Source: Streptomyces griseus subsp. griseus (GTDB lineage: Bacteria; Actinomycetota; Actinomycetes; Streptomycetales; Streptomycetaceae). Taken from it: a stretch of DNA of 64,000 bases. The notes below the pieces were generated by a model that saw only the letters and a list, made by a program, of their open reading frames with translations, searched no databases and had not been told where the DNA came from. Of this stretch, positions 1 to 7,491 are shown piece after piece. Position 1 is the first letter of the stretch; each line of letters starts with the position of its first letter. The stretch is taken from contig NZ_JOJE01000004.1 in NCBI RefSeq assembly GCF_000720255.1, positions 124,001-188,000 of the forward strand. The letters are read 5' to 3'. The position numbers and the translations under genes are program-made.

Positions 1-84
1 GCGGGAGGTGAGGGGCGCACCTCGTCGGGTACTCGGCGCACGAACGGCGGTGACCGACACCGCCATCGACCGAGGAAGGGGCAT

Positions 85-507
85 GTGATGGCCCAGCTCG
101 TACGCGACATCATGACGAGCCGACCCGTGACGGTCGAACCGCAGACCTCGGTGACGGACGTGGCCCGGCTGATGAGCGAGCAGAACATCGGAGCCGTCCT
201 CGTCACGGACGACGACCGGCTGCGCGGCCTCGTCAGCGACCGCGACCTCGTCGTACGGGCGCTCGCGGAACACCGGGACCCGGACGAGACGACCGTGGCC
301 GGTGTGTGCAGCGACGATCTCGTCGTCGTACGGCCGGACGAGGAACTCGACCACGCGGTGCAGCTGATGCGCGAGCACTCCGTGCGCCGTATCCCCGTCG
401 TCGAGGAGGGGCACCCGATCGGGATCGTCTCCCTGGGTGACATGGCGATGGAGCGCGACCCGGGGTCGGCGCTCGGCGACATCAGCGCCGCGGAGTCCAA
501 CAAGTGA
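85..507 (+). CDS. CBS-domain pair protein
   Basis: A 140-aa protein made of two consecutive CBS motifs (roughly residues 8-65 and 75-130), each with the expected VxP...L.dAa..M...i..l.V pattern. CBS pairs bind adenosyl ligands and act as energy or redox sensors; stand-alone ones usually regulate a partner that cannot be named here. The start is GTG at 85 (ATG at 88 is equally possible), behind a GAGGAAGG ribosome-binding site at about 72-79. It is monocistronic as far as visible. The acidic residues and short tail fit a soluble cytoplasmic protein. Family assignment is certain, function is not. Confidence 0.93.
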   Translation: MMAQLVRDIMTSRPVTVEPQTSVTDVARLMSEQNIGAVLVTDDDRLRGLVSDRDLVVRALAEHRDPDETTVAGVCSDDLVVVRPDEELDHAVQLMREHSVRRIPVVEEGHPIGIVSLGDMAMERDPGSALGDISAAESNK

Positions 508-646
508 GCCCTTCCACGGGCCGCGGAAGTTTGCCCGTGGCGCGCGAGGGAACCCGGTCGGCACCTCCCGGACGCGGGACCTCCCGCACGGGACGGTCGG
601 GGACAGACGACGACAGTTGCGACAGCAGAAGGAAGATGACATAGCA

Positions 647-823
647 GTGACCGCGCACGCCATGGAGAATCCGGTTGTCCGAAGGCCCGAGACGGGCTGG
701 TCGAGGGCCCGCCGCCTGCGGGGCAAGGGGGTACGCACCTGGGTCGCGGCCGTCGAGAAGCGGTCCGTAGCGCCCGTCGACCACAACGGCCCCGAGTGGA
801 ACATCGTCCGCGGCGAGGACTGA
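647..823 (+). CDS. Small basic hypothetical protein (58 aa)
   Basis: A short reading frame starting at GTG 647, with GGAAG about 10 bases upstream. The frame stays open further upstream, but the sequence there overlaps the CBS gene in another frame and looks non-coding, so the GTG start is preferred. The product is arginine-rich in its first half and ends PEWNIVRGED; no membrane segment or known domain is visible. It ends just before a strong hairpin (847-884). It resembles short conserved Streptomyces ORFs in style only, so expression is uncertain. Confidence 0.45.
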   Translation: MTAHAMENPVVRRPETGWSRARRLRGKGVRTWVAAVEKRSVAPVDHNGPEWNIVRGED

Positions 824-846
824 ACCGGATTGCTGCAGGGCGCGCC

Positions 847-884
847 CGCCCGCGCCGACGCCTCAAAGGTCGTCGGCGCGGGCG
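847..884. terminator. Bidirectional hairpin between convergent genes
   Basis: A perfect 14-bp inverted repeat (847-860 and 871-884) with a 10-base loop lies between the converging 58-aa ORF and the DUF6098 gene. The DUF6098 stop codon (863-865 complement) sits in the loop, so the right arm is also coding. There is no long T tract, which is common for actinomycete terminators. Confidence 0.6.
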
Positions 885-1384
885 TCTTCGCTGCCGTCGC
901 CCATCCCCGCGTCGCCGTTCATCTCCGCGTCGCCGTCCTGAGCGTTGCGCCGCAGCGGACCCCAGGTCCCCTCCTGCCGGTCGACCTCGGCCTGCGCGTC
1001 CGCGATGACCCGTTCGTCCACCCAGCCGACCGGTCGTATCTCGCGCACCAGCGGCTCGTTGTCGGGCCCGCGGCCCTCGACCTGCCCGCGCAGCACCCAG
1101 GGGCGCACCCCCGGGCCCTTGTCGCGGGGCAGATGGGAGTAGTCGTGGAGCCGCCGGGCCACCCACAGCTCCACCGGCCGGTCCTCCCACCAGGGCTCGA
1201 CCGCGAGCGGATTGGCCGACAGGCCCGGCATCCGCACGCCCGTGAGCTCGTCCTTGCTTCCCGGGGCGCCGAGGTCGGTGCGGGGGCCCCGCGACCAGCG
1301 CACGAACAGGTCGGGGTAGCGGCGCACCAGGCTTCCCAGCTCTTCGAGGGAACGCAGGACGGGAAGATCATTCGTACGGCCCAT
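863..1384 (-). CDS. DUF6098 family protein
   Basis: A 173-aa protein starting at ATG 1384 (MGRTNDLPVL). It contains LxxLVRRYPDLFVRWSRGP near residues 15-32 and LSANPLAVEPWW near 55, which I associate with the actinobacterial DUF6098 family of unknown function. The C-terminus is acidic and low in complexity (about residues 145-173). It diverges from the methyltransferase operon. The 5' flank has three short copies of CGTCCGGTG (around 1429, 1454 and 1465). No catalytic role can be inferred. Confidence 0.75.
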   Translation of the reverse strand: MGRTNDLPVLRSLEELGSLVRRYPDLFVRWSRGPRTDLGAPGSKDELTGVRMPGLSANPLAVEPWWEDRPVELWVARRLHDYSHLPRDKGPGVRPWVLRGQVEGRGPDNEPLVREIRPVGWVDERVIADAQAEVDRQEGTWGPLRRNAQDGDAEMNGDAGMGDGSEDARADDL

Positions 1385-1619
1385 CGAATCGGCCCTCCTC
1401 GGAGTGGTCCTGTGTGGTCCCGTGCGATCGTCCGGTGCGCTCCGTTCGCTGACCGTCCGGTGATCGTCCGGTGTGATCGTGCGCCGGGTACCCCGGAGTG
1501 CCGCAAGCGCACCGATCATGCGAGGGGGTCGGGTGATGTGTGGCAGCGGTGAAGACGGGGGACCCGGGAGCGGCGACGAACCTGACCCAGGAGTGCCGCG
1601 GAGCACGGTGAGGAGTCCG

Positions 1620-2297
1620 ATGACCACCGAAACCACCACGTTGCCCGAACCCCTGCGGCTGCGCACCCCGCCCGGGGTCTACGAGCCGCAGCACGACACC
1701 CGTCTGCTGGCCGACGCCCTGCGCCGGGAGGGCATCAGGCCCGGCGCGGACGTCCTGGACGTGGGAACGGGCAGCGGAGCCCTCGCGCTGGAGGCCGCGC
1801 GGCTCGGCGCCAGGGTCACCGCGGTGGACATCTCCTGGCGGGCCGTCCTCACCACCCGTTTCAACGCGTGGTTGTCCCGGCAGCAGGTCAGCGTCCGCCA
1901 CGGTGACCTCACGGCCGCCGTCCGTGATCGCGCCTTCGACCTGGTGATCAGCAACCCGCCCTACGTTCCGTCACCCGAGCGCCGGCCACCGCGTGGAGCC
2001 GCGCGGGCCTGGGACGCCGGGCAGGACGGGCGCGCCCTGCTGGACCGGGTGTGCGCCGAGGCGCCGGAGGTGCTGCGCCCCTCCGGCGCCCTGCTGCTGG
2101 TGCACTCCGGTCTGTGCGGGGTGGAGGACACGCTGGCCCGGCTGGGGGACGCCGGGCTGAGCGCGGTGGTCACGGACCGGACGTCGATCCCGTTCGGCCC
2201 GGTGCTGCTCTCCCGGCTGGCCTGGCTGCGGCAGAGCGGGCTGTCCGCCGCCGACCTGAGGGAAGAGCTGGTGGTGATCCGTGCCACGAAGGAATGA
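1620..2297 (+). CDS. HemK2/MTQ2-type SAM-dependent methyltransferase
   Basis: A 225-aa class I methyltransferase. Motif I DVGTGSGALALEAA is near residue 46, the acidic SAM-ribose residue follows in VTAVDIS, and motif IV NPPY is near 112. NPPY is the signature of enzymes that methylate amide or amine groups (HemK/PrmC, MTQ2, N6-adenine enzymes). The size matches MTQ2-like proteins without the PrmC N-terminal domain. Start ATG 1620 was preferred over upstream in-frame codons because it gives the family length. The next gene begins inside it (GTG 2281), so the three genes to 3623 are probably one translationally coupled operon. The substrate is unknown. Confidence 0.85.
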   Translation: MTTETTTLPEPLRLRTPPGVYEPQHDTRLLADALRREGIRPGADVLDVGTGSGALALEAARLGARVTAVDISWRAVLTTRFNAWLSRQQVSVRHGDLTAAVRDRAFDLVISNPPYVPSPERRPPRGAARAWDAGQDGRALLDRVCAEAPEVLRPSGALLLVHSGLCGVEDTLARLGDAGLSAVVTDRTSIPFGPVLLSRLAWLRQSGLSAADLREELVVIRATKE

Positions 2298-2577
2298 GCG
2301 TCCGTGTCGTATCCGCGCCGAGCGCGACGGGCCGCTGCTCGTAGAGGGCCCGGTCGAGATCGTCGGCGACGACGGCGAGATCGTCACCTCCAGCCGCTTC
2401 GCCGTGGCCATCTGCACCTGCCGCCGCAGCGCCATCTACCCGTGGTGCGACACGAGCCATCGGCGACGGAAGAGGACGAGTGAGGGCGGCGACCGAACCT
2501 CGGCGAAGGAGCGTACGCCGGAGAACGACCGTACGCCGGAGAACGACCGTACCCGACAGACGAAGGGAGTCAGCTGA
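2281..2577 (+). CDS. CDGSH iron-sulfur domain protein
   Basis: A 98-aa protein with a CDGSH-type cluster-binding motif, CxCxxSxxxPxCDxxH, around residues 45-61 (CTCRRSAIYPWCDTSH), which supplies three Cys and one His ligand for a redox-active [2Fe-2S] cluster. The C-terminal third is a charged tail with two and a half copies of RTPEND, encoded by an 18-bp direct repeat at about 2513-2550. The start is GTG 2281, overlapping the methyltransferase by 17 bases. The stop overlaps the next ATG (TGATG). CDGSH proteins pass electrons or clusters; its co-translated neighbour, an iron-containing redox enzyme, is a plausible partner. Confidence 0.9.
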   Translation: MPRRNERPCRIRAERDGPLLVEGPVEIVGDDGEIVTSSRFAVAICTCRRSAIYPWCDTSHRRRKRTSEGGDRTSAKERTPENDRTPENDRTRQTKGVS

Positions 2578-3623
2578 TGCCCATCGGTCGCGAACCGCGT
2601 GAGCGGAGCCCGCGGCTGCCCACCGCACGGGGACCGCTGTCCAACGCGGTACTCGGAGCCCTGCGCGACGCGTGCCACCAGCCGTCCCTGAGGGCGGTGG
2701 AGGGCGCCGACCCGTACGGCGACGACCTCCAGCTCGCCCTGTACGTCCTCTACGAGCTGCACTACCAAGGCTTCGACGGCGTCGAGGACGAGCGCGAGTG
2801 GGACCCGGCGCTCCTGCGCGCCCGCCGCGCCCTGGAGGACCGGTTCCTCACCGCCCTGCGCGACGACGTCCCCGGCGGCGCGACCGCGCTGGAGGCGCTG
2901 GACGATCTCCAGACCGAGCCCGTTGGACCCGAGGCCGCCGGAGTGAGCCACTTCCTGCGGGACGAGGGCGAGATGCGGCACCTCAGGGAGTACGCGGCCC
3001 TCAGGTCGCTGTACCACCTCAAGGAGGCCGACCCGCACGCCTGGGTCATCCCCCGCCTGCACGGCCGGGCCAAGGCCGCGATGGTCGCCGTCGAGTTCGA
3101 CGAGTTCGGCGCCGGCCGGCCCGACGAGATCCATGCCCGGCTGTTCGCCGACCTGATGGAGGACCTGGGGCTGGAGACGGCCTACGGCCACTACGTGGAC
3201 GTCGCGCCCGCCGAGCTCCTCGCCACCGTCAACCTCGCCTCCCTCCTCGGTCTGCACCGTGCCCTGCGCGGAGCCCTCGTCGGGCACTTCGCCACGGTCG
3301 AGGTGACGTCGTCCCCCGGCTCCCGCCGACTGGCGAAGGCCCTGCGCCGGGTCGGGGCCGGACCCGCCGCCGTGCGCTTCTACGACGAGCATGTGGAGGC
3401 GGACGCCGTGCACGAGCAGGTCGTGCGGCACGACGTGATCGGCGGGCTGCTGGAGAGCGAACCCTCGCTGGAGCCCGACGTCGTCCTCGGCATCCAGGCG
3501 ACCACCCTGCTCGAGGACCGGCTCGGCGCCCGCCTCCTCGACGCCTGGCACGGGGGCGGGAGCGCGCTCGTCGACGTCCATGGCGGAGCACGGCGCGGGA
3601 GGGAGATGCAGACGGCCCGGTAG
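2577..3623 (+). CDS. Iron-containing redox enzyme family protein (heme-oxygenase-like fold)
   Basis: A 348-aa protein resembling the heme-oxygenase-like diiron (HDO) or iron-containing redox family. An N-terminal helical region (YVLYELHYQGFDG, about residues 60-75) is followed by a core with E/H residues suited to metal binding: E-F-D-E-F near 165, YGHY near 204, and YDEHVEADAVHEQ near 265-278. HDO enzymes oxidise or cleave C-H and C-N bonds using O2 and two irons. ATG 2577 overlaps the CDGSH stop by one base, implying coupled translation and perhaps electron supply by the CDGSH protein. The substrate is unknown. Confidence 0.82.
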   Translation: MPIGREPRERSPRLPTARGPLSNAVLGALRDACHQPSLRAVEGADPYGDDLQLALYVLYELHYQGFDGVEDEREWDPALLRARRALEDRFLTALRDDVPGGATALEALDDLQTEPVGPEAAGVSHFLRDEGEMRHLREYAALRSLYHLKEADPHAWVIPRLHGRAKAAMVAVEFDEFGAGRPDEIHARLFADLMEDLGLETAYGHYVDVAPAELLATVNLASLLGLHRALRGALVGHFATVEVTSSPGSRRLAKALRRVGAGPAAVRFYDEHVEADAVHEQVVRHDVIGGLLESEPSLEPDVVLGIQATTLLEDRLGARLLDAWHGGGSALVDVHGGARRGREMQTAR

Positions 3624-3664
3624 GCCGGCGGCGACGGGGGAGGGGCGGGCGCGTCGAGGCACGG

Positions 3665-3693
3665 TGCTGGACTCTCTGTACAGTTGCTGGACT
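3665..3693 (+). promoter_or_regulatory. Direct repeat upstream of YheO-like regulator
   Basis: Two perfect 9-bp copies of TGCTGGACT (3665-3673 and 3685-3693) lie 20 bp apart, about two helical turns, with TCTAACAT downstream as a possible -10. They sit 60-90 bases before the regulator start and could be its autoregulatory site. No binding data are available, so this is inference. Confidence 0.35.
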
Positions 3694-3752
3694 GTTCGTC
3701 TAACATGGCGTGCCCAGGGGCCGTAGGCGGCTCCGCCCGAGAAGGGGAGCGC

Positions 3753-4463
3753 ATGGCATCCCAGCAGCCCGAGTCCCCGTCCCACGGCCTGGAGCGCGAG
3801 CGGGACGCGATCATCGCCGCGCTGGGGCCGGTCGCGGACGGGCTCGCGGCCACCTTCGGACCGATGTGCGAGGTGGTGGTCCACGACTACCGGTGCCCGG
3901 AGAAGTCGGTCGTCGCCGTCGCCGGTTCGGTGACCGGGCGCGCCGTGGGCGGAGCGATGAGTGAGATCGGCATGCGTGTCCTGGCCCGGGGCGACCGCGC
4001 CACGGACGAGCTGAACTACCTCACCAGGACCGACGGCGGACAGCTGGTGAAGTCCTCCACGATGGTGCTGCGCGACTCCACGGGCGCGGTCTTCGGCGCC
4101 CTGTGCGTCAACCTGGACGTCACCGCGGTCAACCAGGCCCATGCCCTGCTCGGCGCGCTCGCCGGAATCGCCGGGGCCGGCAACGGCGCCGAGCCGCCGG
4201 TGACCACCTTCGGCAACGACATCGACTCCGTCGTGGACGCCCTGGTCGACGCCCATCTGCTGCGCCAGAACCAGACCTGGGCCGGTCTCGACCGCGCGCG
4301 GCGACTGCGACTGTTCCGCAGCCTCGACGAGCGGGGCGTGTTCGCCGTGCGCCGCGCGATCGAACAGGTGGCCGTGCGTCTGGGCATCTCCCGCGCCTCC
4401 GCCTACAGCTACCTCTCGCAGGCCAGAGCCACCGACCGAACCGCTGGGGGAGACCCCACGTGA
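3753..4463 (+). CDS. YheO-like PAS/HTH transcriptional regulator
   Basis: A 236-aa protein with an N-terminal YheO-type PAS domain (about residues 20-130, including GPMCEVVVHDY and a GxVFGALCVNLDVT strand) and a C-terminal DauR/YheO-like HTH (about 180-230, ending RLGISRASAYSYLSQA). Members sense small metabolites and often control amino-acid catabolic genes (DauR controls D-arginine use). ATG 3753 follows GAAGGGGAG. Its stop overlaps the GTG of the ammonia-lyase gene (GTGA), so the regulator probably controls its own operon. Confidence 0.88.
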   Translation: MASQQPESPSHGLERERDAIIAALGPVADGLAATFGPMCEVVVHDYRCPEKSVVAVAGSVTGRAVGGAMSEIGMRVLARGDRATDELNYLTRTDGGQLVKSSTMVLRDSTGAVFGALCVNLDVTAVNQAHALLGALAGIAGAGNGAEPPVTTFGNDIDSVVDALVDAHLLRQNQTWAGLDRARRLRLFRSLDERGVFAVRRAIEQVAVRLGISRASAYSYLSQARATDRTAGGDPT

Positions 4464-5437
4464 CGACCGCGCCCCCGCCGCTCACCCTCGACGACGTCCG
4501 CGACGCCGCCGCGCGACTCAAGGGCGTCGCCCACCGCACCCCCGTGGTGCGCTCCCGCACCCTCGACGCGTTCGTCGGCGCCGAGGTGCTCCTCAAGTGC
4601 GAGAACTTCCAGCGGGTGGGAGCCTTCAAGTTCCGCGGCGCCTACAACGCGGCCTCCCGGCTCACCCCCGAGCAGCTCACCCGGGGCGTCGCCGCCTACT
4701 CCTCCGGCAACCACGCCCAGGCCGTCGCCCTCGCCGCACGGGAACTCGGCACCACCGCCGTGATCGTCATGCCCGAGGACGCCCCGCCCGCCAAGCGCGA
4801 GGCCACCGCCGGCTACGGCGCCGAGATCGTCACCTACGACCGCTACTCCGAAGACCGTGTCGCCCTCGCCGAGGCTCTCGCAGCCGAGCGGGGCCTGACG
4901 CTCATCCCGCCGTACGAGCATCCGCACGTCATGGCGGGGCAGGGCACCGCCGCCCTCGAACTCCTGGAGGAAGTCGGCGAGTTGGACGCGCTGTTGACAC
5001 CGGTCGGCGGCGGCGGACTGATCGCCGGCAGCGCCACGGCGGCCAAGGCCCTCCACCCGGGCATCCGGGTGATCGGCGTCGAACCGGAGGCGGGTGACGA
5101 CACCAAGCGGTCCCTGGAGGCGGGCCGCCGTGTCGAGATCCCCGTGCCGCGCACCATCGCCGACGGCCAGGCCCTGCACATCCCCGGCGAACTGACCTTC
5201 TCCGTCAACCGACGGCTCGTCGACGACATCGCCCTGGTCTCAGACGACGAGATCCGGCAGGCCATGCGGTTCGCCTTCGAGCGCCTGAAGATGGTCGTCG
5301 AGCCGAGCGGGGCCACCCCGCTGGCCGCCCTGCTCACCGGCCGCGCCGGCCCGCTCCCGCGCCGGGTCGGGGTGATCGTCTCCGGTGGAAACATCGACGC
5401 GGCCCGCTTCGCCTCCCTGTGCGGGGGCCTTGCTTGA
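4460..5437 (+). CDS. PLP-dependent serine/threonine or hydroxyaspartate ammonia-lyase
   Basis: A 325-aa fold-type II PLP enzyme. The Schiff-base lysine lies in GAFKFRGAYNA near residue 57, SSGNHAQAVALAA follows near 85, and the phosphate-binding glycine loop PVGGGGLIAG is near 180. There is no C-terminal ACT regulatory domain, which favours a catabolic threonine/serine dehydratase or threo-3-hydroxyaspartate ammonia-lyase over biosynthetic IlvA. The GTG start overlaps the regulator stop by four bases. The regulator and the downstream cupin suggest induced breakdown of a hydroxy-amino acid or an ectoine-type compound. The exact substrate cannot be read from sequence. Confidence 0.88.
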   Translation: MTTAPPPLTLDDVRDAAARLKGVAHRTPVVRSRTLDAFVGAEVLLKCENFQRVGAFKFRGAYNAASRLTPEQLTRGVAAYSSGNHAQAVALAARELGTTAVIVMPEDAPPAKREATAGYGAEIVTYDRYSEDRVALAEALAAERGLTLIPPYEHPHVMAGQGTAALELLEEVGELDALLTPVGGGGLIAGSATAAKALHPGIRVIGVEPEAGDDTKRSLEAGRRVEIPVPRTIADGQALHIPGELTFSVNRRLVDDIALVSDDEIRQAMRFAFERLKMVVEPSGATPLAALLTGRAGPLPRRVGVIVSGGNIDAARFASLCGGLA

Positions 5438-5596
5438 CCTGCGGGAAGGCCGGGCAGCCGGATTCCCCCGAATGGCGGCCCCGAGTGGACGGGCGGACGA
5501 TGGAGTGGTGGGGCTCGGCCCCCACCGGTGACGACCACGGCCGCCGGGGAGACCGGCCCCGGCCGCGATGAGACGCGGCCGGAAGGGAGAAGCGTC

Positions 5597-5959
5597 ATGC
5601 TGGAAGTGAAAGCGCTCGACAAGCCGGACGAGCGGCGCGACTTCCCGCGCGGTCACCTCGAAGCCGTCCACATGTCCGGCCTCGACTTCGCCATCGCGAC
5701 CTTCGAGCCCGGCTGGCGCTGGACCGAGTCCGTGGCACCGATCGCGGGCACCGACAGCTGCCAGGTCCACCACAACGGCTACGTGGTGCAGGGCCGCATG
5801 CACGTCACCATGGACGAGGGCGGCGAGACCGAGGTGGGCCCCGGCGACGTCTTCGTGGTCTCGCCCGGACACGACGCCTGGGTCGTGGGCGACGAGCAGT
5901 GCGTGGTCTACGACTTCGCGGGCCAGATGGCCTCGGAATACGCGAAGTCCACAGGCTGA
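5597..5959 (+). CDS. Cupin-domain protein
   Basis: A 120-aa single-domain cupin. The first motif is seen as CQVHHNGYVVQGRMHVTMDEG (about residues 55-75), with His ligands and a downstream acid. The second is GPGDVFVVSPGHDAWVVGDE (about 82-101). Small cupins are metal-binding isomerases, dioxygenases or sensors. ATG 5597 has GGAAGGGAGAAG just upstream. It lies 160 bases after the ammonia-lyase on the same strand and faces the RidA gene with only 12 bases between stops. Confidence 0.85.
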   Translation: MLEVKALDKPDERRDFPRGHLEAVHMSGLDFAIATFEPGWRWTESVAPIAGTDSCQVHHNGYVVQGRMHVTMDEGGETEVGPGDVFVVSPGHDAWVVGDEQCVVYDFAGQMASEYAKSTG

Positions 5960-5971
5960 GCAGTCGTCACA

Positions 5972-6373
5972 TCACGCGACGGCGGTCCCCTCCAGCTCGA
6001 CCATCTGGCCGGGGATCGCCAGCCGCGTCACCCCGAGCATGGTGGTGGTCGGCGCCACCCCGGCGGCGCCCAACCGCGCCGCCAGCACGCCGTAGTGTTG
6101 GAAGAGCAGATCGACGTCGGTCGTGTACACGTTGAGGCGGACGAGGTTCGCGAGGGACATGCCGGCCGCGCCGAGCACGCCCTCCACGTTGTCGATGCTC
6201 AGCGTCAACTGCGCCGCCATGTCACCGTCGTGCTGGGGCTTGCCGTCGGCGCTCATCGCGGTCTGCCCCGAGATGTACAGGGTCCGTGCGTGCCCGGCGA
6301 CCACCTCGCCCTGGTTGAAGCCCATCTCCACCGACCACGTCACCGGGTTGACCGCCGTTCGTTCCACTGCCAC
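5972..6373 (-). CDS. RidA family protein (enamine/imine deaminase)
   Basis: A 133-aa RidA/YjgF/UK114 fold protein with the family segments LYISGQTAMSADGK and LVRLNVYTTDVD; the Arg there corresponds to the residue that binds the carboxylate of 2-iminoacids. RidA enzymes hydrolyse reactive enamine/imine intermediates released by PLP dehydratases, so its place opposite a serine/threonine-type ammonia-lyase makes sense. The start is GTG 6373 with GGAG six bases upstream. It diverges from the WYL regulator across a 119-bp spacer with two inverted repeats, which suggests control by that regulator. Confidence 0.9.
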   Translation of the reverse strand: MAVERTAVNPVTWSVEMGFNQGEVVAGHARTLYISGQTAMSADGKPQHDGDMAAQLTLSIDNVEGVLGAAGMSLANLVRLNVYTTDVDLLFQHYGVLAARLGAAGVAPTTTMLGVTRLAIPGQMVELEGTAVA

Positions 6374-6412
6374 ATCAGCTCCATTCGAATCATGGGAACC
6401 AGGTCCCGACGT

Positions 6413-6429
6413 ACGACGTATGACGTCGT
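6413..6429. promoter_or_regulatory. Inverted repeat in ridA/WYL-regulator spacer
   Basis: Perfect 7-bp arms ACGACGT and ACGTCGT separated by ATG, in the divergent spacer. It is a likely operator for the WYL regulator, placed about 40 bases upstream of the RidA start. This rests on symmetry and position only. Confidence 0.4.
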
Positions 6430-6470
6430 GTCAGTACGAGCCTCCCCGAAAATCACGACATCCCCAGTCA

Positions 6471-6484
6471 TGTATTTCGATACA
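6471..6484. promoter_or_regulatory. Inverted repeat overlapping WYL-regulator promoter
   Basis: TGTAT-TTCG-ATACA, perfect 5-bp arms with a 4-base centre, ends nine bases before the regulator ATG and overlaps a possible -10 hexamer TACAGT (6481-6486). No ribosome-binding site is visible between this and ATG 6493, so the transcript may be leaderless and self-repressed. Confidence 0.4.
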
Positions 6485-6492
6485 GTTCGCGT

Positions 6493-7473
6493 ATGCGCGC
6501 CGACCGGCTGGTCTCACTGGTGCTGCTGCTGCGCCGGGGCGGTCGGCTGACCGCTGACACGCTCGCGCGCGAGCTGGAGGTGTCCACCCGCACGGTGCTG
6601 CGCGACATCGAGGCGCTGTCCGCGGCCGGTGTCCCCGTCTACGCCGAGCGCGGCCGGCACGGCGGCTTCGCGTTGTTGCCCGGTTTCCGGACAGAGCTCA
6701 CCGGGCTGAACCACGACGAGGCCCTTGCCGTGCTGACCGCCGGGTCGGGGCGCGGTGAGCAGGTGTTCGGCCTCGGTTCGGCGCTCGCTTCGGCCATGCG
6801 GAAGGTGGTCGACGCGCTGCCCGAAAGCCACCGGGCCACCGCGAGCGACGCGGCCCAGCGATTTCTCGTCGACCCGGAGACCGACCTGCTCGCACGCCGG
6901 CTGGTCACCGACGAGGTACCCGACACCACCATGGCCGTGGTCAGGCGCGCGGTGCTCGCCGGGCGCAGGCTGCGCATCCACTACGCGGCCACGGGGCAGA
7001 CACCGCAGTGGCGCACGGTGGACCCGATCGGGCTGGTCACCGTACGCGACCGGGCCTACCTGCTGGCCACGCGATCCGGCGCGGACCGCACCTACCGGCT
7101 GTCCCGGGTGCTGGCCGCCGAGGAACTCCCCGAAGCCGCGGAGCGACCGAACCGGGTCGATCTCGACCGGATCTGGCGGGAACGCTCCGCTCGGTTCCTC
7201 TCCGGCGGCGACCACATCACCGTGCTGGTGCGGGTGAACCCGGAGCGGCGGGAGGAACTGCTGGACACCGTGCTGGCCGTCCGGGCCGAGGAACCCGACG
7301 CGGACGGCCGGCTGCGGCTGGAGGTGACCTTCCAGGATTCACGGCACGCCGAATGGGCGTTGTGGCAGCTCGGCACGGACGCGGAAGCCCTGGCCCCGCA
7401 GTCCTTGCGCACCGCCTTGCGCGACCGCGCCGCCGCGATCGCGGCCCGCTACGCAGACTCGTCAGCAGAGTGA
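6493..7473 (+). CDS. HTH/WYL-domain transcriptional regulator
   Basis: A 326-aa DeoR-like HTH (residues about 1-60, LARELEVSTRTVLRDIEALS) followed by a WYL ligand-sensing domain (about 145-230, with LRIHYAATG and TVDPIGLVTVRDRAYLLA) and a C-terminal WCX extension (about 240-320). WYL domains bind nucleic acids or small effectors. ATG 6493 is six bases after a TACAGT hexamer with no Shine-Dalgarno, consistent with leaderless translation. The divergent ridA gene is the likely target; it converges with the VWA gene. Confidence 0.9.
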   Translation: MRADRLVSLVLLLRRGGRLTADTLARELEVSTRTVLRDIEALSAAGVPVYAERGRHGGFALLPGFRTELTGLNHDEALAVLTAGSGRGEQVFGLGSALASAMRKVVDALPESHRATASDAAQRFLVDPETDLLARRLVTDEVPDTTMAVVRRAVLAGRRLRIHYAATGQTPQWRTVDPIGLVTVRDRAYLLATRSGADRTYRLSRVLAAEELPEAAERPNRVDLDRIWRERSARFLSGGDHITVLVRVNPERREELLDTVLAVRAEEPDADGRLRLEVTFQDSRHAEWALWQLGTDAEALAPQSLRTALRDRAAAIAARYADSSAE

Positions 7474-7491
7474 GAAGCCATCGGCGAGCGC

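Noticed and set aside
1..84. A gene end at the left edge
   Set aside because: No frame with convincing codon use or motif is visible before the CBS gene; it reads as a promoter or spacer only.
2436..4256. A 606-codon minus frame over the HDO-type gene and regulator
   Set aside because: It is antisense to two well-supported genes and has no domain similarity.
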